From positions 1 through 7,901 of the forward strand of contig CALHTA010000239.1 in NCBI GenBank assembly GCA_938038645.1: a stretch of DNA of 7,901 bases, written 5' to 3'. Below, in pieces: positions 1-6,645 of the stretch. The DNA comes from an uncultured Thiotrichaceae bacterium (GTDB lineage: Bacteria > Pseudomonadota > Gammaproteobacteria > Thiotrichales > Thiotrichaceae). A program made the translations under genes and the position numbers. Every line of letters starts with the position of its first letter. Within the stretch, counting starts at the first letter, position 1. The notes beneath the pieces are model-generated. The model saw only the letters and a program-made list of their open reading frames with translations. It was not told the origin of the DNA and did not search any database.

Positions 1-2
1 AA

Positions 3-29
3 TTAGCACTCTCAGTATACGAGTGCTAA
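3..29. promoter_or_regulatory. CIRCE operator (HrcA-binding inverted repeat) upstream of rpoH
   Basis: The sequence is TTAGCACTC, a 9-base spacer (12-20), then GAGTGCTAA. This is an exact match to the CIRCE consensus, with a perfect 9-bp inverted repeat. CIRCE is the operator of HrcA, a repressor whose activity depends on GroEL in the organisms studied, and it usually sits in front of groESL or dnaK operons. Here it ends 15 bases before the rpoH Shine-Dalgarno and 25 bases before the start codon, so it probably lies at the transcription start or in the 5' untranslated region. The promoter itself would lie left of the window. In RNA the repeat could also fold as a 9-bp hairpin next to the ribosome-binding site. 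The identity of the site is near certain; HrcA control of rpoH is inferred from its position. Confidence 0.95.
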
Positions 30-44
30 AATTAGCAAGAAATT

Positions 45-48
45 GGAG
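45..48 (+). promoter_or_regulatory. Shine-Dalgarno of rpoH; decides the start
   Basis: GGAG lies 6 bases before ATG at 55. A longer in-frame reading from TTG at 43 exists, but that codon overlaps this GGAG and would have no ribosome-binding site of its own. The ATG at 55 is therefore the preferred start. Confidence 0.8.
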
Positions 49-54
49 AAAGAT

Positions 55-918
55 ATGAGTAAGTCACTGGCATTAAGTAGTACAGCATTATCTGTTAGCG
101 CGGGTAGTCTGGAAAGCTATGTCCAGTCGGTACATGAGGTACCGGTACTAAGCGTCGAAGATGAAAGAGCTTATGCAACTCGCCTAGTTGAAAAAGGCGA
201 TTTGGACGCTGCAAGAATTCTGGTCATGCATAATCTACGTTTCGTGATAAAAGTCGCGAGAGGATACAGTGGATATGGTTTGCCACTTGCTGATTTAATT
301 CAGGAAGGAAATATTGGCTTAATGAAAGCCGTTAAACGATTTGACCCAACAGTTAACGTGCGTTTGGTTTCATTCGCTGTTCATTGGATAAGAGCAGAAA
401 TGCATGAGTTTATCCTTAAGAACTGGAAGGTTGTGAAAGTTGCAACAACAAAGGCTCAACGTAAATTGTTTTTCAATCTGCGTAGCAGTAAGAAACGTTT
501 GGGTTGGTTGAACGTTGCTGAAGCAGATTCGATTGCAACAGATCTTGGTGTTAGCACTAAAGATGTGATGGAAATGGAAAAGCGCATGAGTGGTTTGGAT
601 GTATCGTTTGATCTAGCGCCTGGACAAGACGACGATGACAAAGCGTACGCACCAAGTCAGTATCTTTTAGCAACCGATAATCAAGACCCTGCTGAATTAT
701 TAGAAGCACAAGACTGGGAAGACCATACTCAGGCACGCTTTAATGGGGCGTTAGCTGAGCTTGACGATCGTAGTAAAGATATTTTGGCAAGTCGTTGGCT
801 AGCGGATAAAAAAGCAACGCTTCAGGACTTGGCCGATAGGTATGGTGTGTCTGCCGAAAGAATTCGTCAGCTTGAAAGCAGCGCGATTAAGAAGCTTAAA
901 GCAGAAATTGCTGCTTAA
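55..918 (+). CDS. rpoH: RNA polymerase sigma factor RpoH (sigma-32), heat-shock sigma factor
   Basis: This 287-residue sigma-70 family protein directs core RNA polymerase to heat-shock promoters (chaperones and ATP-dependent proteases); E. coli RpoH has 284 residues. Region 2 is clear: NLRFVIKVAR (60-69), then DLIQEGNIGLMKAVKRFDP (80-98, core binding) and RLVSFAVHWIRAEMHEFIL (103-121, region 2.3/2.4). The RpoH-specific box QRKLFFNLR at 135-143 separates it from RpoD and RpoS. Residues 190-222 are the acidic variable linker. Region 4 ends in a helix-turn-helix, LQDLADRYGVSAERIRQLE (256-274), for -35 recognition. The usual partner ftsYEX is not visible; upstream sequence is outside the window. 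A CIRCE site lies directly upstream, suggesting HrcA repression of transcription in addition to the known RNA-level and DnaK/FtsH control of sigma-32. An intrinsic terminator follows, so the gene appears to end its transcript. Confidence 0.97.
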   Translation: MSKSLALSSTALSVSAGSLESYVQSVHEVPVLSVEDERAYATRLVEKGDLDAARILVMHNLRFVIKVARGYSGYGLPLADLIQEGNIGLMKAVKRFDPTVNVRLVSFAVHWIRAEMHEFILKNWKVVKVATTKAQRKLFFNLRSSKKRLGWLNVAEADSIATDLGVSTKDVMEMEKRMSGLDVSFDLAPGQDDDDKAYAPSQYLLATDNQDPAELLEAQDWEDHTQARFNGALAELDDRSKDILASRWLADKKATLQDLADRYGVSAERIRQLESSAIKKLKAEIAA

Positions 919-936
919 GTTTTACAATTGACACCT

Positions 937-966
937 AAAAAGCCGCATTTTATTTGCGGCTTTTTT
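937..966 (+). terminator. Rho-independent terminator of rpoH
   Basis: AAAAAGCCGCA (937-947) pairs perfectly with TGCGGCTTTTT (955-965) across a 7-base loop TTTTATT, and the 3' arm runs into six T residues at 961-966. It starts 18 bases after the rpoH stop codon. The stem has a GC-rich core with A and T runs on its flanks, so it could also stop transcription coming from the right, but no minus-strand gene needs it here. Confidence 0.92.
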
Positions 967-1067
967 GTATCCGTAAAAACTGAAGCCGGAAGTTGTTGAA
1001 TAAAGCGAGCAATTACCGCGTCATTAACTACTTGCATTTCAATCTTTGAAAGATCAATATCATTTTC

Positions 1068-1292
1068 ATGAGTAAGAAACCAAACAAGATAAATTTTGAG
1101 GCTTCTGTTGCTGAACTAGAGGCCACCATTGTTCGAATGGAAAAGGGCGAAATGAGTCTAGAAGACGCATTGCAGTCGTTTGAGGAAGGTGTTCGCCTGA
1201 GTCGGCAGTGTCAGAAACTTTTAGCGTCGGCAGAGCAGCGAGTATTGTTGTTGACGGAAGATGGTGAGGAAGACTTCTTAAACGATGAGTAG
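1068..1292 (+). CDS. xseB: Exodeoxyribonuclease VII small subunit
   Basis: This 74-residue protein (E. coli XseB has 80) is the small subunit of exonuclease VII, which degrades single-stranded DNA to oligonucleotides from either end together with the large subunit XseA. The family core spans about residues 10-59: FEASVAELEATIVRMEKGEM, then SLEDALQSFEEGVRLSRQCQ, then an AEQRV motif (55-59) and an acidic tail. XseA is not in the window, which is normal because the two genes are usually unlinked. ATG at 1068 is the only reasonable start: an in-frame stop lies at 1047-1049. The Shine-Dalgarno is poor (GAAAGA at 1048-1053 is too far away). The gene leads the xseB-ispA-dxs operon, and its last 8 bases overlap the ispA start. 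I see no convincing sigma-70 promoter in the 101 bases after the rpoH terminator, although the operon needs one. Confidence 0.95.
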   Translation: MSKKPNKINFEASVAELEATIVRMEKGEMSLEDALQSFEEGVRLSRQCQKLLASAEQRVLLLTEDGEEDFLNDE

Positions 1293-2172
1293 TTTGCAAT
1301 TGCCGGAAAAATATCGGATACGCATTGAGCGTGTTCTAGATGAAGTGTTGCCTAAAGCTGATATTTCGCCATCAAGGTTGCACGAAGCCATGCGCTACTC
1401 AGCGCTTGCTGGTGGTAAAAGAATTCGGCCAGGTCTCGTCTATGCAAGTGGCCAGGCTCTAGATGTGCAGTTAGGTGCACTCGATAAGATTGCTGCGGCT
1501 ATTGAATGTATCCATGCTTATTCGCTGGTACATGATGACCTTCCCGCAATGGATGATGATGATTTACGCCGAGGCAAGCCGACTGCACACAAGGCATTTG
1601 ACGAAGCGACTGCTATTTTATCTGGTGATGCATTGCAAGCGCTTGCATTTGATATCATTAGTGAGCCGATTGCAGGTGTACCTCCGAGAAATCAGCTAAA
1701 GCTGGTTCAGTTGCTTGCTTCAGCAGCGGGCTCTAATGGGATGGCTGGTGGCCAAGCGATTGACCTTGCTTCTGTTGGTTCAGCGCTCACAGAGAATCAG
1801 CTCGAGGTTATGCATTCACATAAAACGGGTGCTTTGATTATCGCATGCGTCGTGATGCCAAGTTATTGCAATGACAATATTACAGAAAGGCAGCGAAGCG
1901 CGTTGACTCGCTACGCAAAGTCGGTAGGGCTAGCCTTTCAAGTTCAAGATGATATTCTGGACGTTGAAAGTGATACTGAAACATTGGGTAAGCAGCAAGG
2001 GGCTGATATTGCGGCAAATAAGCCAACGTATCCGGCACTATTAGGGATGTCAGGGGCTAAGCGTAAATTACATATTCTATATGAAGAGGCTGAGGCCGCT
2101 CTAGAAGAGTTTGGTTCTAATACTGAGCTGTTACATAATATTGCTCAATACATTGTAAATCGTAATAAGTAG
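1285..2172 (+). CDS. ispA: Farnesyl diphosphate synthase (short-chain trans-prenyltransferase)
   Basis: This cytosolic, Mg2+-dependent prenyltransferase condenses DMAPP and then geranyl diphosphate with IPP to give C15 farnesyl diphosphate, the precursor of undecaprenyl phosphate and quinone side chains. Its 295 residues match the usual family length of about 300. Visible motifs in order are GGKRIRP (43-49, IPP binding), the first Asp-rich motif DDLPAMDDD (84-92) with the two-residue insertion typical of bacterial FPP synthases and the preceding HAYSLVH, GDALQ (114-118), KTGALI (180-185), FQVQDDILD (218-226, second Asp-rich motif) and a lysine in NKPTYP (245-250). The start overlaps the end of xseB by 8 bases. 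A GAGGA at 1266-1270 lies 14 bases away, so translational coupling to xseB is likely. dxs follows 6 bases after the stop. Nothing suggests loss of function. Confidence 0.96.
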   Translation: MSSLQLPEKYRIRIERVLDEVLPKADISPSRLHEAMRYSALAGGKRIRPGLVYASGQALDVQLGALDKIAAAIECIHAYSLVHDDLPAMDDDDLRRGKPTAHKAFDEATAILSGDALQALAFDIISEPIAGVPPRNQLKLVQLLASAAGSNGMAGGQAIDLASVGSALTENQLEVMHSHKTGALIIACVVMPSYCNDNITERQRSALTRYAKSVGLAFQVQDDILDVESDTETLGKQQGADIAANKPTYPALLGMSGAKRKLHILYEEAEAALEEFGSNTELLHNIAQYIVNRNK

Positions 2173-2178
2173 ATACCT

Positions 2179-4056
2179 ATGCTAGAAGAAATTATATCGC
2201 CTGAGCAACTGCGAGAATTAGATAAAGAATCGCTGCCAGAACTGTGTGATGAATTGCGTCAGTTTATTCTTCAGTCAGTGTCTGAGTCAGGTGGGCATTT
2301 TTCAGCAGGTTTGGGGACGGTTGAGTTAACTGTTGCGTTACATTATGTTTTTAAAACCCCAGAGGATCGCTTGGTATGGGATGTTGGACACCAAGCCTAT
2401 CCTCATAAAGTATTAACGGGAAGAAAGGACGAGCTTAATACTATTCGTCGGCAGGGTGGTCTATCTGGCTTCCCAAAACGTTCAGAAAGTGAATACGACA
2501 CCTTTGGTGTTGGTCATTCTAGTACTTCAATCAGTGCAGCGTTGGGCATGGCGTTGGCCGCAAAACAACAGGGTATCAATAGGCAATCAATTGCAGTCAT
2601 AGGTGATGGAGCTTTAACGGCAGGAATGGCTTATGAAGCGCTCAATCATGCGGGCGACTTGGATGCGAGTATGCTGGTTGTGCTAAATGACAATGATATG
2701 TCTATTTCTCCCAATGTTGGAGGCTTGAGTAAGTATCTTGCGCGTTTACTATCTGGGCAATTCTATTCAAGCATTCGTGAACAAGGTAAAAAAATACTGT
2801 CGGCAACACCCGCTGTTCAGAAGTTAGCAAAGCGAGCTGAAGAACACACCAAGGGCATGTTGATGCCAGGAACCATGTTCGAAGAAATGGGCTTCATCTA
2901 CTACGGCCCAGTAGATGGTCATGATGTATTAGAGTTGGTAAGAATGTTTGAAAACATTCGTGATATCGATGCACCTCGGTTTGTTCATGTCGTGACTAAA
3001 AAAGGTAAAGGTTATGAACCTGCTGAAGCTGATCCTTGTGGTTACCATGGTGTGTCAGCGTTTAACCTTGAGCAAGGGATTGTCAAAAGCAACAAACCCT
3101 CAACACCAACTTACACACAAGTGTTTAGCCAGTGGCTTTGTGATATTGCGGCTAAAGATGATCGCATAGTTGGTATTACACCAGCTATGTGTGAAGGGTC
3201 TGGACTCGTTAAGTTTTCTGAACAATACCCTGAACGGTATTTTGACGTTGCCATTGCTGAACAACATGCCGTCACTTTAGCAGCGGGTATGGCGTGTGAT
3301 GGTGTAAAGCCAATCGTTGCGATTTATTCCACGTTTTTGCAGCGCGCTTATGACCAATTGATTCATGATGTTGCTATTCAGAATTTGCCAGTTGTTTTTG
3401 CAATAGATCGTGCGGGTTTAGTCGGGGCGGATGGCCCAACACATGCAGGAAATTACGATCTATCCTATCTTCGCTGCATCCCTAATATGATCGTGATGGC
3501 CCCCGCAGATGAAGATGAATGTAGGCAGATGCTCTATACGGCTTATCTAGAAAATGGGCCAACAGCGGTACGTTATCCAAGAGGAAAGGGCGTCGGTATT
3601 GAACCGGTTGCTGAAATGAATGCCATCCCAATTGGCCAAGCAAAGCAATTACGAGAAGGACAAGGCATTGCAATTTTGTTGTTTGGCTCGCTTTTAAGCC
3701 CCGCTAGTTTTGCAGCTGAAGAGCTAGATGCAACCCTAATAAACATGCGTTTTGTGAAGCCTTTAGACGAGACTATTATTACAGCCGCTGCTAAGAATTA
3801 TGACCTAATTGTAACAATTGAAGATAATGCCATTCAGGGTGGAGCAGGTAGCGCAGTATCAGAATGCTTAGCCCGATTGGGGATTGAAGTGCAGGTATTG
3901 CACCTTGGGATACCAGATGATTACATTGAACATGCTGACCGAGAGAGTCAGCTAGATGAGATTGGCTTGTCTAATGAAGGGGTTGTACGTCAAATTTGTG
4001 AATATGATGGTGGACGATTTGCGCCATCAACCTTGGCGAAAGTTGCGCATCTCTAG
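2179..4056 (+). CDS. dxs: 1-deoxy-D-xylulose-5-phosphate synthase
   Basis: Dxs joins pyruvate and glyceraldehyde 3-phosphate to 1-deoxy-D-xylulose 5-phosphate with loss of CO2, using thiamine diphosphate. It is the entry step of the MEP pathway and also feeds thiamine and pyridoxal synthesis. The protein has 625 residues (E. coli 620). Motifs are SGGHF with active-site His40 (E. coli His49), [10 protein letters not shown] (68-77), the ThDP/Mg motif GDG at 142-144 through NDN at 170-172, GPVDGHD (243-249), AEQHAV with catalytic Glu361 (E. coli Glu370), [15 protein letters not shown] (410-424) and the C-terminal domain with RFVKPLDE (524-531) and GGAGSAV (554-560). The N terminus is a few residues shorter than in E. 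coli, while the C terminus runs to an unremarkable tail ending AKVAHL. An in-frame stop at 2170-2172 leaves ATG 2179 as the natural start. The Shine-Dalgarno is weak, so coupling to ispA is likely. Confidence 0.97.
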   Translation: MLEEIISPEQLRELDKESLPELCDELRQFILQSVSESGGHFSAGLGTVELTVALHYVFKTPEDRLVWDVGHQAYPHKVLTGRKDELNTIRRQGGLSGFPKRSESEYDTFGVGHSSTSISAALGMALAAKQQGINRQSIAVIGDGALTAGMAYEALNHAGDLDASMLVVLNDNDMSISPNVGGLSKYLARLLSGQFYSSIREQGKKILSATPAVQKLAKRAEEHTKGMLMPGTMFEEMGFIYYGPVDGHDVLELVRMFENIRDIDAPRFVHVVTKKGKGYEPAEADPCGYHGVSAFNLEQGIVKSNKPSTPTYTQVFSQWLCDIAAKDDRIVGITPAMCEGSGLVKFSEQYPERYFDVAIAEQHAVTLAAGMACDGVKPIVAIYSTFLQRAYDQLIHDVAIQNLPVVFAIDRAGLVGADGPTHAGNYDLSYLRCIPNMIVMAPADEDECRQMLYTAYLENGPTAVRYPRGKGVGIEPVAEMNAIPIGQAKQLREGQGIAILLFGSLLSPASFAAEELDATLINMRFVKPLDETIITAAAKNYDLIVTIEDNAIQGGAGSAVSECLARLGIEVQVLHLGIPDDYIEHADRESQLDEIGLSNEGVVRQICEYDGGRFAPSTLAKVAHL

Positions 4057-4126
4057 ACAAATCAACTCTATTGATGCATTATGGCGCCGATCTGAAGGTA
4101 AGGTGTTGTAAAATATAGTTAAAATT

Positions 4127-4158
4127 ATCGACCAATAAATTAAGAATAAAGGGTCGAT
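4127..4158. repeat. Inverted repeat in the lpxC upstream region
   Basis: ATCGACC (4127-4133) is repeated as its exact reverse complement GGTCGAT (4152-4158), with an 18-base AT-rich loop. The repeat ends 3 bases before the AGGGG ribosome-binding site of lpxC. It could be a leader hairpin or a DNA operator. A TATAGT at 4114-4119 is a possible -10 box that would start transcription at about the left arm, but it has no good -35 partner, so the promoter is uncertain. No T-run follows, so it is not an intrinsic terminator for dxs. The remainder of the dxs-lpxC gap has only a weak 5-bp repeat at 4061-4075. Confidence 0.5.
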
Positions 4159-4161
4159 TAC

Positions 4162-4166
4162 AGGGG
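4162..4166 (+). promoter_or_regulatory. Ribosome-binding site of lpxC
   Basis: AGGGG sits 7 bases before ATG 4174. It is one of the better-placed Shine-Dalgarno sequences in the window, and it fixes the lpxC start at the position expected from homologues, which begin with a short M-x-x-QRTL segment. Confidence 0.75.
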
Positions 4167-4173
4167 TAAATAA

Positions 4174-5085
4174 ATGCTGGCACAAAGAACATTGCAACGT
4201 AGTGTAAATACGGTTGGAATAGGTTTGCACTCAGGGCAGAAGGTTGGTTTAACTTTGCGTCCGGCGGCGGCAAACACTGGAATTGTTTATCGTAGAATTG
4301 ATTTAGAAAATCCTGTCGAGATTGTCAGTACGCCGGAAGCAGTGGGCGAGACAATGTTAAGCACAACCTTGGTTCAAGAGGGTGTGAAAGTTTCAACGAT
4401 TGAACATCTTATGTCCGCGTTCGCTGGATTAGGTATTGATAATGCTTACGTTGACCTAACTGCCTCAGAAATTCCCATTATGGATGGAAGTGCTGCACCG
4501 TTTATCTATCTGATTCAGTCAGCTGGTATTGCAACGCAACGAGCTGCGAAAAAATTCGTTCGAATTAAAAAGCCGATTCGCTTTGAAAATAAAGCAGGTT
4601 GGGCAGAGTTAAGGCCATTTGATGGTTTCAAAGTGTCATTTGAAATAGACTTTGATCATCCCGCAGTGAAGTCAACTCAGCAAGTATTGGCGTTAAATCT
4701 TTCAAAAGCTTCTTATAGTCGCGAGATTAGTAGAGCACGCACCTTTGGCTTCATGCGTGACGTAGAGATGTTGCGTTCTAAAAACATGGGTTTAGGTGGC
4801 AGCCTTGGCAATGCAGTCGTGCTTGATGAGTATCGAGTGCTTAATAAGGATGGCCTCCGCTATCAGGATGAGTTTGTGAAGCACAAAATGCTAGATGCGA
4901 TAGGGGATCTTTATACCTTGGGTCATAGCATTATCGGTGCTTACCATGGACACAAATCTGGCCACGCGATCAATAACTTACTGCTCCATGAGCTTATCGC
5001 TCAACCCGATGCTTGGGAGCTGACGACTATGGATGTTGAGGAAGAGGCATCAGTTAGCTATGCCGGTGAACTAGGCTATGCCTGA
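4174..5085 (+). CDS. lpxC: UDP-3-O-acyl-N-acetylglucosamine deacetylase
   Basis: LpxC is a cytosolic zinc hydrolase that removes the N-acetyl group from UDP-3-O-acyl-GlcNAc, the committed step of lipid A synthesis. Its 303 residues match the E. coli length of 305. The opening [18 protein letters not shown] (4-21) is typical. The active site is intact: Glu77-His78 in TIEHLMSA (75-82; general base and zinc ligand), [14 protein letters not shown] (97-110), the SRARTFGFM segment (186-194), zinc ligands His237 and Asp241 in [10 protein letters not shown] (236-245), and catalytic His264 in KSGHA (261-265). In most gammaproteobacteria lpxC closes the division and cell-wall cluster directly after ftsZ; here the upstream neighbour is dxs. 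The downstream order (DUF721, M23, secA) is the usual one. The C-terminal region is the part FtsH recognises in E. coli; here it ends ELGYA rather than the E. coli tail, so degradation control cannot be judged. Confidence 0.97.
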   Translation: MLAQRTLQRSVNTVGIGLHSGQKVGLTLRPAAANTGIVYRRIDLENPVEIVSTPEAVGETMLSTTLVQEGVKVSTIEHLMSAFAGLGIDNAYVDLTASEIPIMDGSAAPFIYLIQSAGIATQRAAKKFVRIKKPIRFENKAGWAELRPFDGFKVSFEIDFDHPAVKSTQQVLALNLSKASYSREISRARTFGFMRDVEMLRSKNMGLGGSLGNAVVLDEYRVLNKDGLRYQDEFVKHKMLDAIGDLYTLGHSIIGAYHGHKSGHAINNLLLHELIAQPDAWELTTMDVEEEASVSYAGELGYA

Positions 5086-5102
5086 TTAGGCTAGCGAACC
5101 TG

Positions 5103-5471
5103 CTAATCCGCCTCCAAGTCTTTGCGTATCGAGTCGAGTAGGTTGGATATATCTTCGCGCAAAGGCTTCGTCTCAAATTGCTTTTTAATCCTCACCATAT
5201 GCGGTGGAGATAGCTTAACTTTTATTGTTTTGTATTCACGAAGCAATGCCTGATTCAAGTGGTTTAATATTTCTTTCTGTTGGTATTTTAACTGATTGGC
5301 AAGAATCGGATGATCCACGAGGATAACAACTTCTTGCCGTTTTGAAAGCACATGCAAGTTGTGCTGTTTGGCATCAATTTCTAAATATGCACACACCGTT
5401 TGCGACAGTTTGTCAATATTCTTGAGGCTTTCGTGTAGGTAAGAGTTTGAGGGTTTCTTGACTTGTTTCAT
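5103..5471 (-). CDS. dciA: DUF721 / DciA-like protein, predicted replicative-helicase loader
   Basis: This 122-residue basic protein resembles the DUF721 (DciA) family. The core is about residues 20-90: a helix containing LSQTVCAYLE, a beta strand and turn NLHVLSKRQEVVILVDHP (38-55), then ANQLKYQQKEILNHLNQ (58-74) and a closing strand KTIKVKLSP. This matches the family pattern of a hydrophobic strand followed by an (A)xQL...LLxxLN helix. DciA helps DnaB onto DNA in bacteria that lack DnaC. The remainder (about 95-122) is a charged tail without recognisable motifs. Position supports the call: in Pseudomonas and relatives a DUF721 gene lies between lpxC and the M23-secA pair on the opposite strand, as here. 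The start at 5469-5471 has only a weak Shine-Dalgarno. The gene is convergent with lpxC across 17 bases that hold no terminator. The match is to a divergent family, so the symbol is less sure than the family. Confidence 0.75.
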   Translation of the reverse strand: MKQVKKPSNSYLHESLKNIDKLSQTVCAYLEIDAKQHNLHVLSKRQEVVILVDHPILANQLKYQQKEILNHLNQALLREYKTIKVKLSPPHMVRIKKQFETKPLREDISNLLDSIRKDLEAD

Positions 5472-5486
5472 AATTTTAAGTGTAAC
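5458..5486 (+). promoter_or_regulatory. Candidate sigma-70 promoter for the M23 peptidase gene
   Basis: TTGACT (5458-5463) and TGTAAC (5481-5486) are separated by 17 bases, matching 9 of 12 consensus positions. Transcription would begin near 5493, about 35 bases before the GTG start. The -35 box lies within the first codons of the divergent dciA gene, so the two genes would share a very compact control region. This is a pattern match only. Confidence 0.35.
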
Positions 5487-5527
5487 TTATTTTAAGAAAA
5501 AATTATGATGCAGTTGAGTGTGTAAAC

Positions 5528-6403
5528 GTGAGTTTTCAGGTTCGAATTAATAAGAAATCTGAGCTAAAAGCGATTGATGTTTCATTCGTTAAGCAGTTTG
5601 TTGTGCCTGTTTTTCTATTGGTTGTTTTAACTCTCTCATTGTCTCTTTTTTTGGATAGATTTAGTCATGAGTCTCCTACTTGGCAGCAGGGCATAAATTT
5701 AAGTAGTTCAGAGGCGGTTAGTCGTTTGCAAAAACAAATTGCAGAGTTGGAAGGTGAAAGTCAGCGTCTTAAAGCTTTTGCTAAGAAAATGGTTAGGCTT
5801 GCTAAGCTTGATACAAACGTTTTTAGCTTTGATGAACCGCCAGCACGAGGAGGTTTGGGAGGCCGGAACATCTTCAGGCGAAACTCAGCGGAAATTGCCG
5901 AATCTGTAAAGAAAGATATTGAAGTATTGCAAAAACAACTGATCCAACAAAGTAATCAGTTTGAACGTATGCAGCTGGTTTTGAAGTCAAGGGAAATAGG
6001 TCAGTCCTTAGAAATATCTAAATGGCCTGTGGCGAGTGGTTACCTCTCATCAAAGTTTGGAATGCGAAAAGACCCTTTTAACGGTCGACTGAGAAAGCAT
6101 CAAGGTATTGACCTGGCCGGCCCTAGAGGATCAGACATTATGAGCATTGCGGCAGGCACGGTTGTGTTTTCTGGTCGCAAGGGCGGCTATGGTAGAGTAA
6201 TAGACATAAAGCATGCTAACGGATTGCTTAGCCGATATGCTCACCTTCAAAAGTCTTTAGTTAAAGTAAATCAGACAATTGCTGCCGGTGAAAAGATAGC
6301 ACTACTTGGTACGAGTGGCCGTTCTACAGGCCCTCATTTGCATTTAGAAATTCTGAAAAATAATAAAAACATTGATCCTTTATTGTTCTTAGAGAGTCCT
6401 TAA
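5528..6403 (+). CDS. Membrane-anchored coiled-coil M23 family metallopeptidase
   Basis: This 291-residue inner-membrane protein has a short cytoplasmic N terminus, one transmembrane segment at about 23-42 (VKQFVVPVFLLVVLTLSLSL), two heptad-like helical stretches (about 62-92 and 125-155) and a C-terminal LytM/M23 domain (about 166-288). The zinc site is complete: His191 and Asp195 in HQGID and His272 in the HLH motif (270-272), with His239 in RYAHL as the second catalytic histidine. It is therefore likely an active murein endopeptidase cutting peptide cross-bridges or tails, rather than a degenerate EnvC/NlpD-type activator, although that role cannot be excluded. A glycine/arginine-rich hinge (107-118) separates the helical stretches. 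GTG 5528 is the start; the frame has no ATG or better start back to a stop at 5483-5485. Only a weak GAG at 5516-5518 serves as Shine-Dalgarno. The pairing with secA is conserved in gammaproteobacteria. Confidence 0.9.
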   Translation: MSFQVRINKKSELKAIDVSFVKQFVVPVFLLVVLTLSLSLFLDRFSHESPTWQQGINLSSSEAVSRLQKQIAELEGESQRLKAFAKKMVRLAKLDTNVFSFDEPPARGGLGGRNIFRRNSAEIAESVKKDIEVLQKQLIQQSNQFERMQLVLKSREIGQSLEISKWPVASGYLSSKFGMRKDPFNGRLRKHQGIDLAGPRGSDIMSIAAGTVVFSGRKGGYGRVIDIKHANGLLSRYAHLQKSLVKVNQTIAAGEKIALLGTSGRSTGPHLHLEILKNNKNIDPLLFLESP

Positions 6404-6413
6404 CAGCGTATTA

Positions 6414-6433
6414 ATTGTTAAAGCACTAACAAT
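6414..6433. repeat. Small inverted repeat after the M23 gene
   Basis: ATTGTTA (6414-6420) and TAACAAT (6427-6433) form a perfect 7-bp inverted repeat around AAGCAC. It starts 11 bases after the M23 stop and ends 6 bases before the TTGACA box of the candidate secA promoter. It is AT-rich and lacks a T-run, so it is a poor terminator. It could be a weak mRNA end structure or a binding site next to the promoter. Confidence 0.35.
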
Positions 6434-6439
6434 ATAGAT

Positions 6440-6486
6440 TTGACACAGCGTTAAGCGTGAATTTATATGTAAATATATATTATAAT
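6440..6486 (+). promoter_or_regulatory. Candidate secA promoter region (two overlapping sigma-70-like promoters)
   Basis: A perfect -35 box TTGACA (6440-6445) lies 18 bases before TATATG (6464-6469), matching 10 of 12 positions. A perfect -10 box TATAAT (6481-6486) lies further on, with only GTGAAT (6457-6462) as -35 partner at 18 bases. The stretch 6461-6486 is almost entirely A and T. Either start would give secA its own transcript, with a leader of roughly 200 bases, separate from the M23 message. Which -10 is used cannot be told from sequence. Confidence 0.5.
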
Positions 6487-6612
6487 CGGTGTCATTAATT
6501 AGTATTGGCGTAAATTAGGACTTTGCTGGTAAACAGAGATTCTCGCTTGCATTCTTTAGCAATTACCCCAATATTCCCAATTAGAACCTAATTCATTTGA
6601 GGTGTTTGCATT

Positions 6613-6645
6613 GTGATGCTAAACATCTTTAGCCGCTATTATTAG
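6613..6645 (+). CDS. Possible 10-codon leader ORF upstream of secA
   Basis: GTG ATG begins a reading frame for MMLNIFSRYY that stops at TAG 6643-6645. It is preceded by GAGGTG (6599-6604), a 6-base match to the anti-Shine-Dalgarno complement, 8 bases before the GTG and 11 before the ATG. This is a better ribosome-binding sequence than those of xseB, dxs or the M23 gene in this window, yet no longer ORF follows it. The stop codon lies inside the right arm of the 6633-6648 hairpin, so a terminating ribosome would keep that hairpin open; secA begins 45 bases later. The peptide has no recognisable similarity. A chance ORF remains quite possible. Confidence 0.25.
   Translation: MMLNIFSRYY

Noticed and set aside
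43..54. A longer RpoH starting at TTG 43.
   Set aside because: The TTG overlaps GGAG, which is well placed for ATG 55, and has no ribosome-binding site of its own.
551..559. TTAGCACTA inside rpoH, resembling the left arm of CIRCE.
   Set aside because: There is no matching GAGTGCTAA 9 bases later (569-577 is unrelated); the bases simply encode part of LGVSTKD.
915..1037. A 40-codon minus-strand ORF starting MQVVNDAVIARF between rpoH and xseB; the frame stays open further upstream.
   Set aside because: It reads through both arms of the rpoH terminator, has no good Shine-Dalgarno and no recognisable family. The protein-like look of the first 20 residues is probably chance.
1032..1063. TTGCAT (1032-1037) with TATCAT (1058-1063) as an xseB promoter.
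   Set aside because: The spacer is 20 bases and transcription would start at the xseB start codon, so this is not convincing.
1066..1299. A 77-codon minus-strand ORF covering xseB.
   Set aside because: It is a shadow of xseB, which is strongly supported by family similarity; it has no plausible product of its own.
4027..4273. Two overlapping minus-strand ORFs across the dxs-lpxC gap.
   Set aside because: Both run into dxs or lpxC coding sequence, have no ribosome-binding site worth noting, and their translations look like low-complexity shadows.
6523..6591. A 22-codon frame from TTG in the secA leader (ending ATTPIFPIRT-like: ITPIFPIRT), considered as a SecM-like arrest peptide.
   Set aside because: There is no signal peptide, the only AGGA is 2 bases from the TTG, and the end does not match known arrest motifs.
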